From assembly GCF_002086275.1 (NCBI RefSeq), contig NZ_MVHT01000062.1, forward strand, positions 1-39,922: DNA of 39,922 bases. The letters run 5' to 3'. Both the position numbers and the translations under genes were made by a program. The stretch comes from Mycobacterium intermedium (lineage in GTDB: Bacteria; Actinomycetota; Actinomycetes; Mycobacteriales; Mycobacteriaceae). The notes beneath the pieces are model-generated. The model had not been told where the DNA came from and did no database searches. It saw only the letters and a program-made list of their open reading frames with translations. This document shows, one piece after another, positions 16,306-24,327 of the stretch (positions within the stretch are counted from its first letter, which is position 1; each line of letters starts with the position of its first letter).

Positions 16306-16869
16306 GTGGCGACCACTGCTGACTTCAAGAACGGACTTGTCCTGGTGATCGACGGGCAGCTGTGGACCATCACCGAGTTCCAGCACGTCAAGCCCGGTAA
16401 AGGGCCGGCGTTCGTGCGCACCAAGCTGAAGAACGTGCTTTCGGGCAAGGTCGTCGACAAGACCTACAACGCCGGGGTGAAGGTGGACACCGCGACCGTT
16501 GACCGCCGCGACACCACCTACCTGTACCGCGACGGCTCGGACTTCGTGTTCATGGACAGCGAGGACTACGAGCAGCACCACCTCCCGGAGTCCCTGGTGG
16601 GCGATGCGGCGAAGTTCCTGCTGGAGGGGCTGCCGGTGCAGGTGGCGTTCCACGACGGCGCGCCGCTGTACATCGAGCTGCCGGTGACGGTCGAGCTCGA
16701 GGTCACCCACACCGAGCCGGGTCTGCAGGGCGACCGGTCCAGCGCGGGCACCAAGCCCGCCACCCTGGAGACGGGTGCGCAGATCCAGGTGCCGTTGTTC
16801 ATCAACACCGGCGACAAGTTGAAGGTGGACTCGCGCGACGGCAGCTATCTGGGCAGGGTCAACGCCTGA
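16306..16869 (+). CDS. efp: Translation elongation factor P
   Basis: Three-domain factor of 187 residues that rescues ribosomes stalled at polyproline stretches. It begins ATTADFKNGLVLVIDGQLW. The KOW-like first domain carries the tip loop HVKPGKGPAF, whose Lys is the modification site in other bacteria. The OB domains include YLYRDGSDFVFMD and end GDKLKVDSRDGSYLGRVNA. GTG 16306 gives the expected length; an upstream ATG frame from 16264 is rejected. It is relevant here because this chromosome encodes several proline-rich proteins. Confidence 0.97.
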   Translation: MATTADFKNGLVLVIDGQLWTITEFQHVKPGKGPAFVRTKLKNVLSGKVVDKTYNAGVKVDTATVDRRDTTYLYRDGSDFVFMDSEDYEQHHLPESLVGDAAKFLLEGLPVQVAFHDGAPLYIELPVTVELEVTHTEPGLQGDRSSAGTKPATLETGAQIQVPLFINTGDKLKVDSRDGSYLGRVNA

Positions 16870-16871
16870 CG

Positions 16872-17366
16872 ATGGCCGACAGTAAGCCCGCGCGTCCCGT
16901 TCGGGGGCGTCATCAGGCGCGAAAGCGGGCCGTCGACCTGCTGTTCGAGGCCGAGGCGCGCGGCATGACTCCGGGTGAAATGGTCGACGCGCGCACGGCG
17001 CTGGCCGAAGCCAACCCCGACGTTGCGCCGCTGCATCCGTATACGGCCGAGGTGGTTCGTGGCGTTGGCCGGCACGCTGCCCACATCGACGAGCTGATCA
17101 CCTCGCACCTGCAGGCCTGGACACTGGACCGGTTGCCCGCGGTGGACCGCGCCATCCTGCGCGTCGCGGTGTGGGAGCTGCTGCACGCCGGGGACGTACC
17201 GGAACCGGTCGCCGTCGACGAGGCTGTCGAGCTGGCCAAGGCGTTGTCCACCGACGAATCGCCCGGCTTCGTCAACGGAGTGCTGGGCCAGATCATGCTG
17301 GTGACGCCACAGATCCGCGCGGCTGCGCAAGCGGTGCAAGGGACTGTTGGGAGGGATGTTTCGTGA
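16872..17366 (+). CDS. nusB: Transcription antitermination factor NusB
   Basis: All-helical protein of 164 residues that joins NusE/S10 on boxA of rRNA transcripts. The Arg-rich RNA-binding start RGRHQARKRAVDLLFEAEARG is present, as are DRLPAVDRAILRVAVWELL and PVAVDEAVELAKALSTDESPGFVNGVLGQI. The ATG lies 2 nt after the efp stop and the end overlaps the next gene (GTGA). efp-nusB pairing is standard in actinobacteria. Confidence 0.96.
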   Translation: MADSKPARPVRGRHQARKRAVDLLFEAEARGMTPGEMVDARTALAEANPDVAPLHPYTAEVVRGVGRHAAHIDELITSHLQAWTLDRLPAVDRAILRVAVWELLHAGDVPEPVAVDEAVELAKALSTDESPGFVNGVLGQIMLVTPQIRAAAQAVQGTVGRDVS

Positions 17367-17800
17367 CCAGGCTTGAATTGCGTGTGGTGGCCGCCGCCTG
17401 GCTGGCGGCCGCGGTTGTCATCGGCGCGGTGGTCTGCGCCGCGTATGACTGGTCGATCGTGTCGTCGGTGCTGGCCATCTTCGCGCTCGGGGTCGGCGCC
17501 TGGCTGTACCACTCGATCGAACGCCTCATCCTGGCGCGGCGCATCAGTACCGTTCGGCAGGCAGCGAAACCGCTGCAGCCGCTGGTGCCGGTGATGGGCG
17601 CCATCATCGGCCTGATGCAAGCCGTGGTCCGGTCGCTGGGCGACGTCAGCGAACTGCCGGGACGCAACTGGGAGTTTCCCCAGCTTCCCCTGCTGCGGTG
17701 GGTGGAGAACCCGCTGGGTATTCGGGGAAATCGGCAGCAGATCATCGAGGGCGACCAGCAGTCGGACGCCGAGTCTGACGCCGGAAAGCTCGCTTCGTAG
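17363..17800 (+). CDS. Small two-helix membrane protein (Rv2532c-like)
   Basis: Protein of 145 residues. Two hydrophobic helices (about residues 8-30 and 36-55) are followed by a basic region with LILARRISTVRQ and a hydrophilic tail ending in Asp/Ser/Glu. GTG 17363 overlaps the nusB stop, with gggaggg at the right distance. The position after nusB and the two helices match Rv2532c, whose function is unknown. I see no catalytic motif. Confidence 0.8.
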   Translation: MTRLELRVVAAAWLAAAVVIGAVVCAAYDWSIVSSVLAIFALGVGAWLYHSIERLILARRISTVRQAAKPLQPLVPVMGAIIGLMQAVVRSLGDVSELPGRNWEFPQLPLLRWVENPLGIRGNRQQIIEGDQQSDAESDAGKLAS

Positions 17801-17817
17801 CCGCCCTGTAGGAACTC

Positions 17818-17842
17818 GACAACGCGCGACGGGCGCGTTGTC
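17818..17842 (+). terminator. Perfect 10-bp hairpin after the efp-nusB operon
   Basis: gacaacgcgc (17818-17827) and gcgcgttgtc (17833-17842) are exact complements around a 5-base loop, 18 nt after the stop of the last gene. A second weaker stem (cccgca 17857-17862 with tgcggg 17870-17875) follows. No U tract is present. Confidence 0.65.
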
Positions 17843-17875
17843 CACCTGCGGCAATGCCCGCACTCCCCTTGCGGG

Positions 17876-17887
17876 ACACCATGGTGT
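17876..17887. promoter_or_regulatory. 12-bp palindrome upstream of the Rv1733c-like gene
   Basis: acaccatggtgt is self-complementary and sits 63 bases before the preferred ATG of the next gene. It could be an operator. It does not resemble the DosR box that drives Rv1733c in M. tuberculosis. Confidence 0.3.
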
Positions 17888-17950
17888 TGTCAGCAAAAAA
17901 CACCTCGGGTGGCCCCCGATGGGTGGCCACCATCGATAGGAATGATCGAG

Positions 17951-18487
17951 ATGGTTACCCTGCGTCCCGATCGTGAGCGGCCCGCCCGCCGCGTCCAGAG
18001 CAACGACGGCTTCCGCGTACTTCTTGTCCTGTGGGCCACGGTCGTCGTGCTCGTCGGCGTGCCCCTGGCCTTCGCGGTGGGCGGCGGCGTGCACGAGTCG
18101 CGCAGTCGCGTCTACACGGAGCAAGAGCAGAACCGTCAGCTGGTCACCGCCGTCGTCACCAGCGACAAGGTCCAACCGCAGGCGTCGTCCGACCCCGAAC
18201 TGGTGAGCGTGCCCGCCAGATGGTTTGCCGGTGGAACCGAACACGCCGGTCTGATTTCGGCCCCTCGTGGCGTGAAAACCGGTGACTCCGTTGACATCTG
18301 GGTAGACGCGGACGGTTACCACCTCGGCGAGCCGGCTCGCACGGCGCTCGACGAGGCGGTCGCCGTTGGGCTGTCGACGTGGTTGAGCGTGGCCGCCGTG
18401 GGTGCGGTCCTGATGGCAGCTGGTTGGGCGGTCGTGGAACGGATCCGCGAAACCCGGCGGTCAGAACTCGCAGGAGGTTATCGATGA
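17951..18487 (+). CDS. Rv1733c-like two-helix membrane protein
   Basis: Protein of 178 residues with one membrane helix near residues 25-47 and another near 140-160. The loop between, probably outside, contains GGGVHESRSRVYTEQEQNRQ, VPARWFAGGTEHAGLISAPRGVKTGDSVDIWVD. This matches the Rv1733c family (VPARW, KxGDxVxIWVD), known in M. tuberculosis as a DosR-regulated T-cell antigen. ATG 17951 has AGGA nine bases upstream; ATG 17942 is an alternative. The stop overlaps the next gene (ATGA). Mycobacteria usually have many paralogues of this family; function is unknown. Confidence 0.8.
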   Translation: MVTLRPDRERPARRVQSNDGFRVLLVLWATVVVLVGVPLAFAVGGGVHESRSRVYTEQEQNRQLVTAVVTSDKVQPQASSDPELVSVPARWFAGGTEHAGLISAPRGVKTGDSVDIWVDADGYHLGEPARTALDEAVAVGLSTWLSVAAVGAVLMAAGWAVVERIRETRRSELAGGYR

Positions 18488-19749
18488 CCGGCGTTGAACG
18501 GATGGACGGTCAACCCCGTTCGGTGATCGTCGTTGGTGCGGGCATCGTCGGATTGTCCACCGCATGGTTCCTGCAGGAGCGCGGGGTCGATGTCACGGTG
18601 GTAGACCGCGGCGGCGCTGGCGCCGGGGCGTCCGGCTGTAACGCGGGGTGGATCGCCCCCGGCTTGGTCCTTCCACTGAACTCTCCGCGCGTGCTGCGTT
18701 ATGGATTGCGTTGCCTGTTCGACTCGAGCGCCCCACTGCATGTCGCCCTGGCAACGGCTCCTCGATCGGGGCGTTTCCTGACGCAGTTCGCGGGCAACTC
18801 CCGGCGGGCGCCGTGGCAGCGGGCCCTGACTGCCAACGTCAGGCTGAACGAGGACTGCCTCGAAGCTTTCGATGTGCTGGTCAACAACGGGGTGGAAGTG
18901 CCGGTCAGCCATGCGCCCATCACCGCCGTCTTCGAGTCCAGCGCCGAGGCGCAGCGCCTGTCACGAGAGCTCGATGAGCTCGAAAAGGTCGGGCAGGCAA
19001 TGTATGTCACCGCGTTGTCGGGTGCGGCTCTGCGGGAACAGGTTCCGTTGGCCGCGCCGACGGCCACGGCCGGGCTGGTGATCAACGGGCAGCGCTTCGT
19101 GGACCCGGGCCGATTTGTGGCGGCGCTGGGGCGTGCGGTGATCGACCGCGGCGCGACCCTGCGCCAGCTTGAGGTCGACGCGGTCGTCAGTGCGGGCCAC
19201 GGCGTTGCGGTCCGCCCGCGTCGCAGCGAGGTGCTCATCGCCGACGCCGCGGTGATCGCGACCGGCGCGGAGCTGCCCCGCTTGGCCAGCCGTTGGCTGC
19301 GGGTACCGGTGGGGGCGGGGCGTGGGTATTCCTTCACCGTGCCGGTGGAGCGCCCGATGCCGGGACCCATCTACCTGCCCGAGGCGAGGGTGGCGTGCAC
19401 GCCGTACCGGGGCGCGTTGCGTGTTTCGGGCACCATGGATTTCTGCGATCCGCGCCAACCGGTTGCGCCGGAGCGGGTGGCGGCCATCGTGGCTTCGGCG
19501 AGTCGCCTGCTCGAAGGCGTGCGCTGGGACGATCGCAGCGATGTGTGGTTCGGTGCACGGCCGGTGACCCCCGACGGGCGTCCACTTATCGGCCAGGTGG
19601 CACCGCAACTGTATGTGGCCGGCGGACATGGCATGTGGGGCCTGACCCAGGGGCCGGTGACGGGTCGGTTGTTGGCCGAGCAGATCACCACCGGCAAGCA
19701 ACCGCAATACCTGCGCGAATTCGACCCGCTGCGTAAGACGGGCCACTGA
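18484..19749 (+). CDS. FAD-dependent oxidoreductase, DAO/DadA type
   Basis: Protein of 421 residues. The Rossmann FAD motif VVGAGIVGLSTAWFLQERG lies at about residues 16-34, followed by ASGCNAGWIAPG, typical of D-amino-acid dehydrogenases. The C-terminal FAD contact PVTPDGRPLIG...LYVAGGHGMWGLTQGP is clear. It probably oxidises an amine or D-amino acid, passing electrons to the respiratory chain or oxygen. The ATG overlaps the stop of the membrane-protein gene, so the two are translationally coupled. The substrate cannot be read from the sequence. Confidence 0.85.
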   Translation: MTGVERMDGQPRSVIVVGAGIVGLSTAWFLQERGVDVTVVDRGGAGAGASGCNAGWIAPGLVLPLNSPRVLRYGLRCLFDSSAPLHVALATAPRSGRFLTQFAGNSRRAPWQRALTANVRLNEDCLEAFDVLVNNGVEVPVSHAPITAVFESSAEAQRLSRELDELEKVGQAMYVTALSGAALREQVPLAAPTATAGLVINGQRFVDPGRFVAALGRAVIDRGATLRQLEVDAVVSAGHGVAVRPRRSEVLIADAAVIATGAELPRLASRWLRVPVGAGRGYSFTVPVERPMPGPIYLPEARVACTPYRGALRVSGTMDFCDPRQPVAPERVAAIVASASRLLEGVRWDDRSDVWFGARPVTPDGRPLIGQVAPQLYVAGGHGMWGLTQGPVTGRLLAEQITTGKQPQYLREFDPLRKTGH

Positions 19750-19801
19750 CGGCCCGCATCTGACCGACAGCGGGCAATATGGAATTAGGAGCGTTTATCT
19801 C

Positions 19802-20125
19802 ATGACCGCTGCAGCACCATTCCCCATGACAAGACCGGGCGAGCACGCCGCAGGACCGGGCATGGTGGTCACGATCCGCTACAACGCAACGGGCGAAACC
19901 GAAACGTTCGTGCTCGGCAGGCGTGAAGGCGAGGGCGCCAGCATGGAGGTCTACTCGATGGCCTCGCCGCTCGGTCGCGCTGTCGTCGGCGCTCTGCCCG
20001 GCGAACAACGCCTCTATGCGATTCCGGACGAGAGGCCGCAGCTGGTGACCGTGGTCAGGGTGGTGCCGTACGGACCGCGCGTCCGCCGGGTCGCCCGCCG
20101 GCGCTTCCCACGCGGCAGGAAGTGA
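19802..20125 (+). CDS. Stand-alone GreA/GreB C-terminal domain protein
   Basis: Protein of 107 residues. Residues 20-90 (VVTIRYNATGETETFVLGRREGEGA, SMASPLGRAVVGALPGEQ) match the FKBP-like C-terminal half of GreA/GreB, which binds RNA polymerase. The N-terminal coiled coil that enters the secondary channel is missing, as in Rnk-type proteins. The C-terminus is very basic (RVRRVARRRFPRGRK). AGGAG (19787-19791) precedes ATG 19802 by 10 bases, and the gap from the oxidoreductase is 52 nt. It could bind polymerase and compete with Gre factors; this is inference. Confidence 0.7.
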   Translation: MTAAAPFPMTRPGEHAAGPGMVVTIRYNATGETETFVLGRREGEGASMEVYSMASPLGRAVVGALPGEQRLYAIPDERPQLVTVVRVVPYGPRVRRVARRRFPRGRK

Positions 20126-20175
20126 ACTAGCAAAACCATCGCGCTTTGCGCCGGAGCGCGACACAATGACTGCTG

Positions 20176-20490
20176 ATGAAAGTCAACGCAAGCTGGGCAG
20201 TCGTCGCGCTGGCTACTGTCATTGGCGAGCACACCTATTCGGTGCCGCCCCGCCCGACGTCGTGTATGGGCGCCTGGGGCAGCCGAATCAGCTTGCACCA
20301 GGGCGCCGCGCCCGAGTTGGCTTGTCACAGCGACACGCTGCTCGGCCCCGGGTTACCGGTGCTGCAGTACGGTCAGAGCCGGTCGGTCGGCTCCCTTACC
20401 TGCCAGAGTCAAGAAGCCGGCGTCACCTGCACGGACAACCGTTCCGGCCACTGTTTCCGTTTAGCCCGCGACAATTACGAGTTGCACTGA
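20176..20490 (+). CDS. Short exported-type protein, probably an internally deleted DUF6636-like family member
   Basis: Protein of 104 residues. A short hydrophobic start (MKVNASWAVVALAT) runs directly into IGEHTYSVPPRPTSCMGAWG, then CHSDTLLG, LQYGQS, LTCQSQEAGVTCTD and GHCFRLARDNYEL. The latter part fits a family of small secreted actinobacterial proteins with paired cysteines (DUF6636-like, from memory). Members usually have a signal peptide and an SPSGNIxC segment before this point; that part is missing. Five Cys remain. No good ribosome-binding site is present. It may be a decaying gene. Confidence 0.45.
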   Translation: MKVNASWAVVALATVIGEHTYSVPPRPTSCMGAWGSRISLHQGAAPELACHSDTLLGPGLPVLQYGQSRSVGSLTCQSQEAGVTCTDNRSGHCFRLARDNYELH

Positions 20491-20534
20491 CCGCGCGAGA
20501 AACCCAGACAACAGGCCCACGGAAGAGGCAAGAC

Positions 20535-23360
20535 ATGACACTAGGCAGCGCCCGCCCGCGACGACTGCGGGTATCCGCGTTGGCCGCGGTGGCCAACCCG
20601 TCATACACCCGCGTCGACACGTGGAACATGCTCGACGACGCGTGCCGTCATCTGGCCGAGGTCGACCTCGCCGGGCTGGACAAGACGCACGACCTGGCCG
20701 TGGTGAAGCGATTGATGGACCGGATCGCGGCGTACGAACGGTATTGGCTGTATCCCGGTGCGGAAAACCTGGCGGCCTACCGGTCCCATCTGGAGAGCCT
20801 GTCCACCGTGCGCCTTACCGAAGAAGTGTCGCTTGCCACCCGGCTGTTGTCGGAATACGGCGACCGCACAGCGCTTTTCGACACCTCGGCGCCGCTGGCC
20901 GACCAGGAGTTGGTGGCCAAGGCCAAGCAGCAGCAGTTCTACACCGTCTTGCTCGCCGACGATTCCCCGCCCACCGCACCGGAAAGCCTGGTGGAGTGCC
21001 TGCGCGCGCTGCGCAATCCGGCCGACGATATCCAGTTCGAGATCCTGGTGGCTCCCAGCGTCGAGGACGCGATCACCGCGGTGGCATTGAACGGCGAGAT
21101 TCAAGCCGCGATCATTCGCCATGACCTGCCGCTGCGTTCGCGTGATCGGGTGCCGCTGATGAACACATTGCTCGGCGCCAACGACGACACCGGGGTGTCC
21201 GACCGCACGCACGACTGGGTCGAATGCGGCGAGTGGATCAAGGAACTGCGTCCGCACATCGATCTCTACCTACTCACCGATGAGTCGATCGCCGCGGGCA
21301 GCGATGACGACACCGAAGTCTACGACCGCACCTTCTACCGGCTCAACGATGTCACCGATTTGTACAGCACGGTCATCGCGGGCCTCCGAAACCGTTTCTC
21401 CACCCCATTTTTCGACGCATTGCGCGCGTACGCCGCCGCGCCGGTCGGTCAGTTCCACGCGCTTCCCGTCGCCCGTGGTGCCAGCATCTTCAACTCAAAG
21501 TCGTTGCAAGACATGGGCGAGTTCTACGGCCGCAACATCTTCATGGCCGAAACGTCAAGCACCTCAGGCGGACTGGACTCGCTGCTCGACCCGCACGGCA
21601 ACATCAAGAAGGCGATGGACAAGGCGGCGGTCACCTGGAACGCCAACCACACCTACTTCGTCACCAACGGAACCTCCACGGCGAACAAGATTGTCGTGCA
21701 GTCACTGACCCGTCCGGGCGACATCGTTCTCATCGACCGCAACTGCCACAAGTCGCATCACTACGGGTTGGTGCTTGCCGGCGCGTACCCGCGCTACCTG
21801 GAGTCCTATGCGTTGCCGGAATTCGCCATCTACGGCGCGGTGCCGCTGAGCACCATCAAGAAGGCGCTGTTGGACCTCGAGGCGGCCGGGCAGTTGGAAA
21901 AAGTGCGCATGCTGCTGCTCACCAACTGCATCTTCGACGGCGTCGTCTACAACCCGCGGCTGGTGATGGAAGAAGTGCTGGCGATCAAGCCGGACATCGT
22001 CTTCTTGTGGGACGAGGCCTGGTATGCGTTTGCCGCCGCGGTGCCGTGGGCCCGGCAGCGCACCGCCATGGTGGCGGCCGAACGCCTGGAGCAGATGCTG
22101 GCGTCGCCGGAATACGCTGAGGAATACCGCAAGTGGCGTGAGTCCATGGCGGGCGTACCGCGCTCGGAATGGGTTGATCGCCCGCTGCTTCCAGATCCCG
22201 CGCGCGCCCGAGTGCGGGTATACGCGACACACTCCACCCACAAATCGCTCTCGGCGTTCCGGCAGGCGTCGATGATCCACATCCGGGACCAGGACTTCAA
22301 CGCGCGCGCCCGGGACGCCTTCGGCGAGGCATTCCTCACGCACACCTCCACGTCACCGAACCAGCAGCTGCTGGCTTCGCTGGACCTGGCCCGCCGCCAG
22401 GTCGACATCGAGGGATTCCAGCTGGTCCGGCAGACCTACGACATGGCGCTGGTGTTCCGTCACCGGGTCCGCAAAGACCGGTTGATCAGCAAGTGGTTCC
22501 GCATCCTCGACGAATCCGACCTGGTGCCCGAGGAATATCGGGCCTCACACGTCAGCTCGTACCGCGAGGTCCGGCAAGGTGCCCTGGACGAGTGGAACGA
22601 GGCGTGGCGATCCGATCAGTTCGTGCTGGACCCGACCCGGGTCACGCTGTTCCTCGGCAAGACCGGAATGAACGGCTATGACTTCCGCGAGAAGATCCTG
22701 ATGGAGCGGTTCGGCATCCAAATCAACAAGACGTCGATCAACAGCGTGTTGCTGATTTTCACCATCGGTGTGACCTGGTCGAGCGTGCATCATTTGCTCG
22801 ACGTGCTGCGCCGGGTCGCCAGCGACTTCGACCGGACCGAGAAGGCGGCCAGCGCCGCGGACTGGGCGCTGCACGAGCGCCGCGTCGAAGAGATCACCGA
22901 AGACCTTCCGCACCTACCGGACTTCAGCGAGTTCGACATCGCCTTCCGACCCGACGAGAACAGCGTGTTCGGCGACACCCGGACCGCGTTCTACGCCGGC
23001 TACGAGGAGAAGGACCGCGAGTACGTGCAGATCGGCACGGCCGGCCGGCGCCTGGCCGAGGGGAAGAAGCTGGTGTCCACGACCTTCGTGGTGCCCTACC
23101 CGCCGGGGTTCCCGGTGCTGGTCCCCGGCCAGTTGGTCTCCAAGGAGATCGTCTACTTCCTGGCTCAACTCGACGTCAAGGAAATCCACGGCTACAACCA
23201 CGAACTCGGTCTGTCGGTGTTCACTCAGGAGGCGTTGGAGCGGATGGAGGCTCAGCGCAAGGCGGTGATGCGCGCCAAACTGCCCGGCAACGGCTCCGAG
23301 CCCTCGAGGGCGCCCGAAGCGCCGATCGTGGCGAATGAACACACCGTCCGCGTGAACTGA
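20535..23360 (+). CDS. PLP-dependent Orn/Lys/Arg-type decarboxylase (Rv2531c-like)
   Basis: Protein of 941 residues. The N-terminal 300 or so residues include a receiver-like wing domain (FEILVAPSVEDAITAVALNGEIQAAIIRHDLPLR). The PLP core follows, with SGGLDSLLDPHGNIKKAM, FVTNGTSTANKIV, DRNCHKSHHYGLVLAGA and FLWDEAWYAF. K570 in ATHSTHKSLSAF is the expected Schiff-base lysine. The C-terminal domain ends with GFPVLVPGQLVSKEIVYFL. It matches Rv2531c closely. ATG 20535 has ggaagagg upstream; the longer frame from 20166 overlaps another gene and is rejected. The substrate (Arg, Orn or Lys) is not decided by sequence alone. Confidence 0.92.
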   Translation: MTLGSARPRRLRVSALAAVANPSYTRVDTWNMLDDACRHLAEVDLAGLDKTHDLAVVKRLMDRIAAYERYWLYPGAENLAAYRSHLESLSTVRLTEEVSLATRLLSEYGDRTALFDTSAPLADQELVAKAKQQQFYTVLLADDSPPTAPESLVECLRALRNPADDIQFEILVAPSVEDAITAVALNGEIQAAIIRHDLPLRSRDRVPLMNTLLGANDDTGVSDRTHDWVECGEWIKELRPHIDLYLLTDESIAAGSDDDTEVYDRTFYRLNDVTDLYSTVIAGLRNRFSTPFFDALRAYAAAPVGQFHALPVARGASIFNSKSLQDMGEFYGRNIFMAETSSTSGGLDSLLDPHGNIKKAMDKAAVTWNANHTYFVTNGTSTANKIVVQSLTRPGDIVLIDRNCHKSHHYGLVLAGAYPRYLESYALPEFAIYGAVPLSTIKKALLDLEAAGQLEKVRMLLLTNCIFDGVVYNPRLVMEEVLAIKPDIVFLWDEAWYAFAAAVPWARQRTAMVAAERLEQMLASPEYAEEYRKWRESMAGVPRSEWVDRPLLPDPARARVRVYATHSTHKSLSAFRQASMIHIRDQDFNARARDAFGEAFLTHTSTSPNQQLLASLDLARRQVDIEGFQLVRQTYDMALVFRHRVRKDRLISKWFRILDESDLVPEEYRASHVSSYREVRQGALDEWNEAWRSDQFVLDPTRVTLFLGKTGMNGYDFREKILMERFGIQINKTSINSVLLIFTIGVTWSSVHHLLDVLRRVASDFDRTEKAASAADWALHERRVEEITEDLPHLPDFSEFDIAFRPDENSVFGDTRTAFYAGYEEKDREYVQIGTAGRRLAEGKKLVSTTFVVPYPPGFPVLVPGQLVSKEIVYFLAQLDVKEIHGYNHELGLSVFTQEALERMEAQRKAVMRAKLPGNGSEPSRAPEAPIVANEHTVRVN

Positions 23361-23435
23361 CCACCTGGCACGGCAAGGCCAGCGTTGGCGCGCGCGGGCC
23401 GCCGTTGGGTCGACGAACGGCGCAATACTGCCGGT

Positions 23436-23627
23436 ATGCACGTCACCCTCGACTACACCCTGTGCGAAGGCCACGGGCAATGCATCATGGCGGCTCCGGA
23501 CGTCTTCGACCTGCCCGACGACAGCGAGCAGGCGGTGGTGCTGAATCCGGATCCGGCCGCGGACGAACAGGACGCCGTGGTTCGCGCCGCCGCGATGTGT
23601 CCCGCCCAGGCAATCCGGGTCAGCTAG
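23436..23627 (+). CDS. [3Fe-4S] ferredoxin of the P450-partner type
   Basis: Protein of 63 residues. The cluster motif is CEGHGQC (C10, C16) with C55-P, so the second Cys of a [4Fe-4S] site is replaced by H13. Mycobacterial ferredoxins next to P450 genes often show this CX2HX2C form and carry [3Fe-4S]. The plausible partner is the P450 at 25764-27041, separated by the two-component genes. The ATG has no strong ribosome-binding site. Its TAG stop shares CTAG with the stop of the convergent regulator gene. Confidence 0.88.
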   Translation: MHVTLDYTLCEGHGQCIMAAPDVFDLPDDSEQAVVLNPDPAADEQDAVVRAAAMCPAQAIRVS

Positions 23628-24304
23628 TGCAGGCCGGTGTCCGCCGGGTCATCGAGCAACCCGCACTGTCCGGCGAGCGCCGCCGCGGCGATGCGGTTGC
23701 TGACGCCGAGTTTGTGCAGGAGCGAGGCCACCATGCGCTTGGCGGTCCGTTCGGACACCAGCATCCGCTTGGCGATGTCCACCGTTTCCATTCCGCCCGC
23801 CAGCAGCGCCCACAGGCGCAGATCCTGAGGATTGAGGCTTTCGACCAACGCGGCGGGCGGCTTGCGGGTGTTGCTCAGTAGCGCGTCGAGCACCGCGCCG
23901 TCCAGCACGCGCAACCCCTCGGCGATCGTGCACAGCGGGCTCGCCAGCGCCTCGGGACGCGCGGTCTTACGCAGAAACCCGTCGGCCCCCGCGCGCAGCG
24001 CCTCCTCGGCCAGCCCCAGGTCGTCGGTCCCGGAGAGTGCGAGGATGCGGGTCGACGGATGCCGCGCTCGGACGTGCCGGATCGCGGCGACACCGCCCAG
24101 CGGGGGCATGGCCAGGTCGATGATCGCCAGGTCGGCCCCCGTGTTCGCGACCAGGTCCGCAGCCTCTTCGACATACGTCGTCTGCCCGGCGACGGTGAAC
24201 AAGTCGCTCCACTCGCTGCTGAGTAGCAGCGCCAGGCCCTGGGCGAAAAGCTCGTGATCATCCACGATCACCACGACATAGGGCTTTGGGGGCTTACGCG
24301 CCAT
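23624..24304 (-). CDS. NarL/LuxR-type response regulator
   Basis: Protein of 226 residues. The receiver domain has the acidic pair D15-D16, phospho-acceptor D63 in AIIDLAMPP, Ser in ILALSG and Lys in GFLRKT. The C-terminal LuxR-like helix-turn-helix spans about 160-215 (LNPQDLRLWALLAGGMETVDIAKRMLVSERTAKRMVASLLHKLGVSNRIAAAAL). TAGCAT on the minus strand (24316-24311) lies six bases before the ATG, suggesting a leaderless mRNA. It is divergent from the kinase gene with only 23 nt between the starts. It may regulate the nearby P450 cassette (inference). Confidence 0.92.
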   Translation of the reverse strand: MARKPPKPYVVVIVDDHELFAQGLALLLSSEWSDLFTVAGQTTYVEEAADLVANTGADLAIIDLAMPPLGGVAAIRHVRARHPSTRILALSGTDDLGLAEEALRAGADGFLRKTARPEALASPLCTIAEGLRVLDGAVLDALLSNTRKPPAALVESLNPQDLRLWALLAGGMETVDIAKRMLVSERTAKRMVASLLHKLGVSNRIAAAALAGQCGLLDDPADTGLH

Positions 24305-24310
24305 TGCCGG

Positions 24311-24316
24311 ATGCTA
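24311..24316 (-). promoter_or_regulatory. -10 element of the response-regulator gene
   Basis: On the minus strand TAGCAT fits TANNNT and ends six bases before ATG 24304, as expected when transcription starts at the first codon. It lies within the 23-nt gap to the divergent kinase gene. Self-control of both genes from here is plausible. Confidence 0.45.
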
Positions 24317-24327
24317 ACGCCAACCCT

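Noticed and set aside
17876..17887. DosR box for the Rv1733c-like gene
   Set aside because: The palindrome does not resemble the GGGACT..AGTCCC pattern, and no other match was found upstream.
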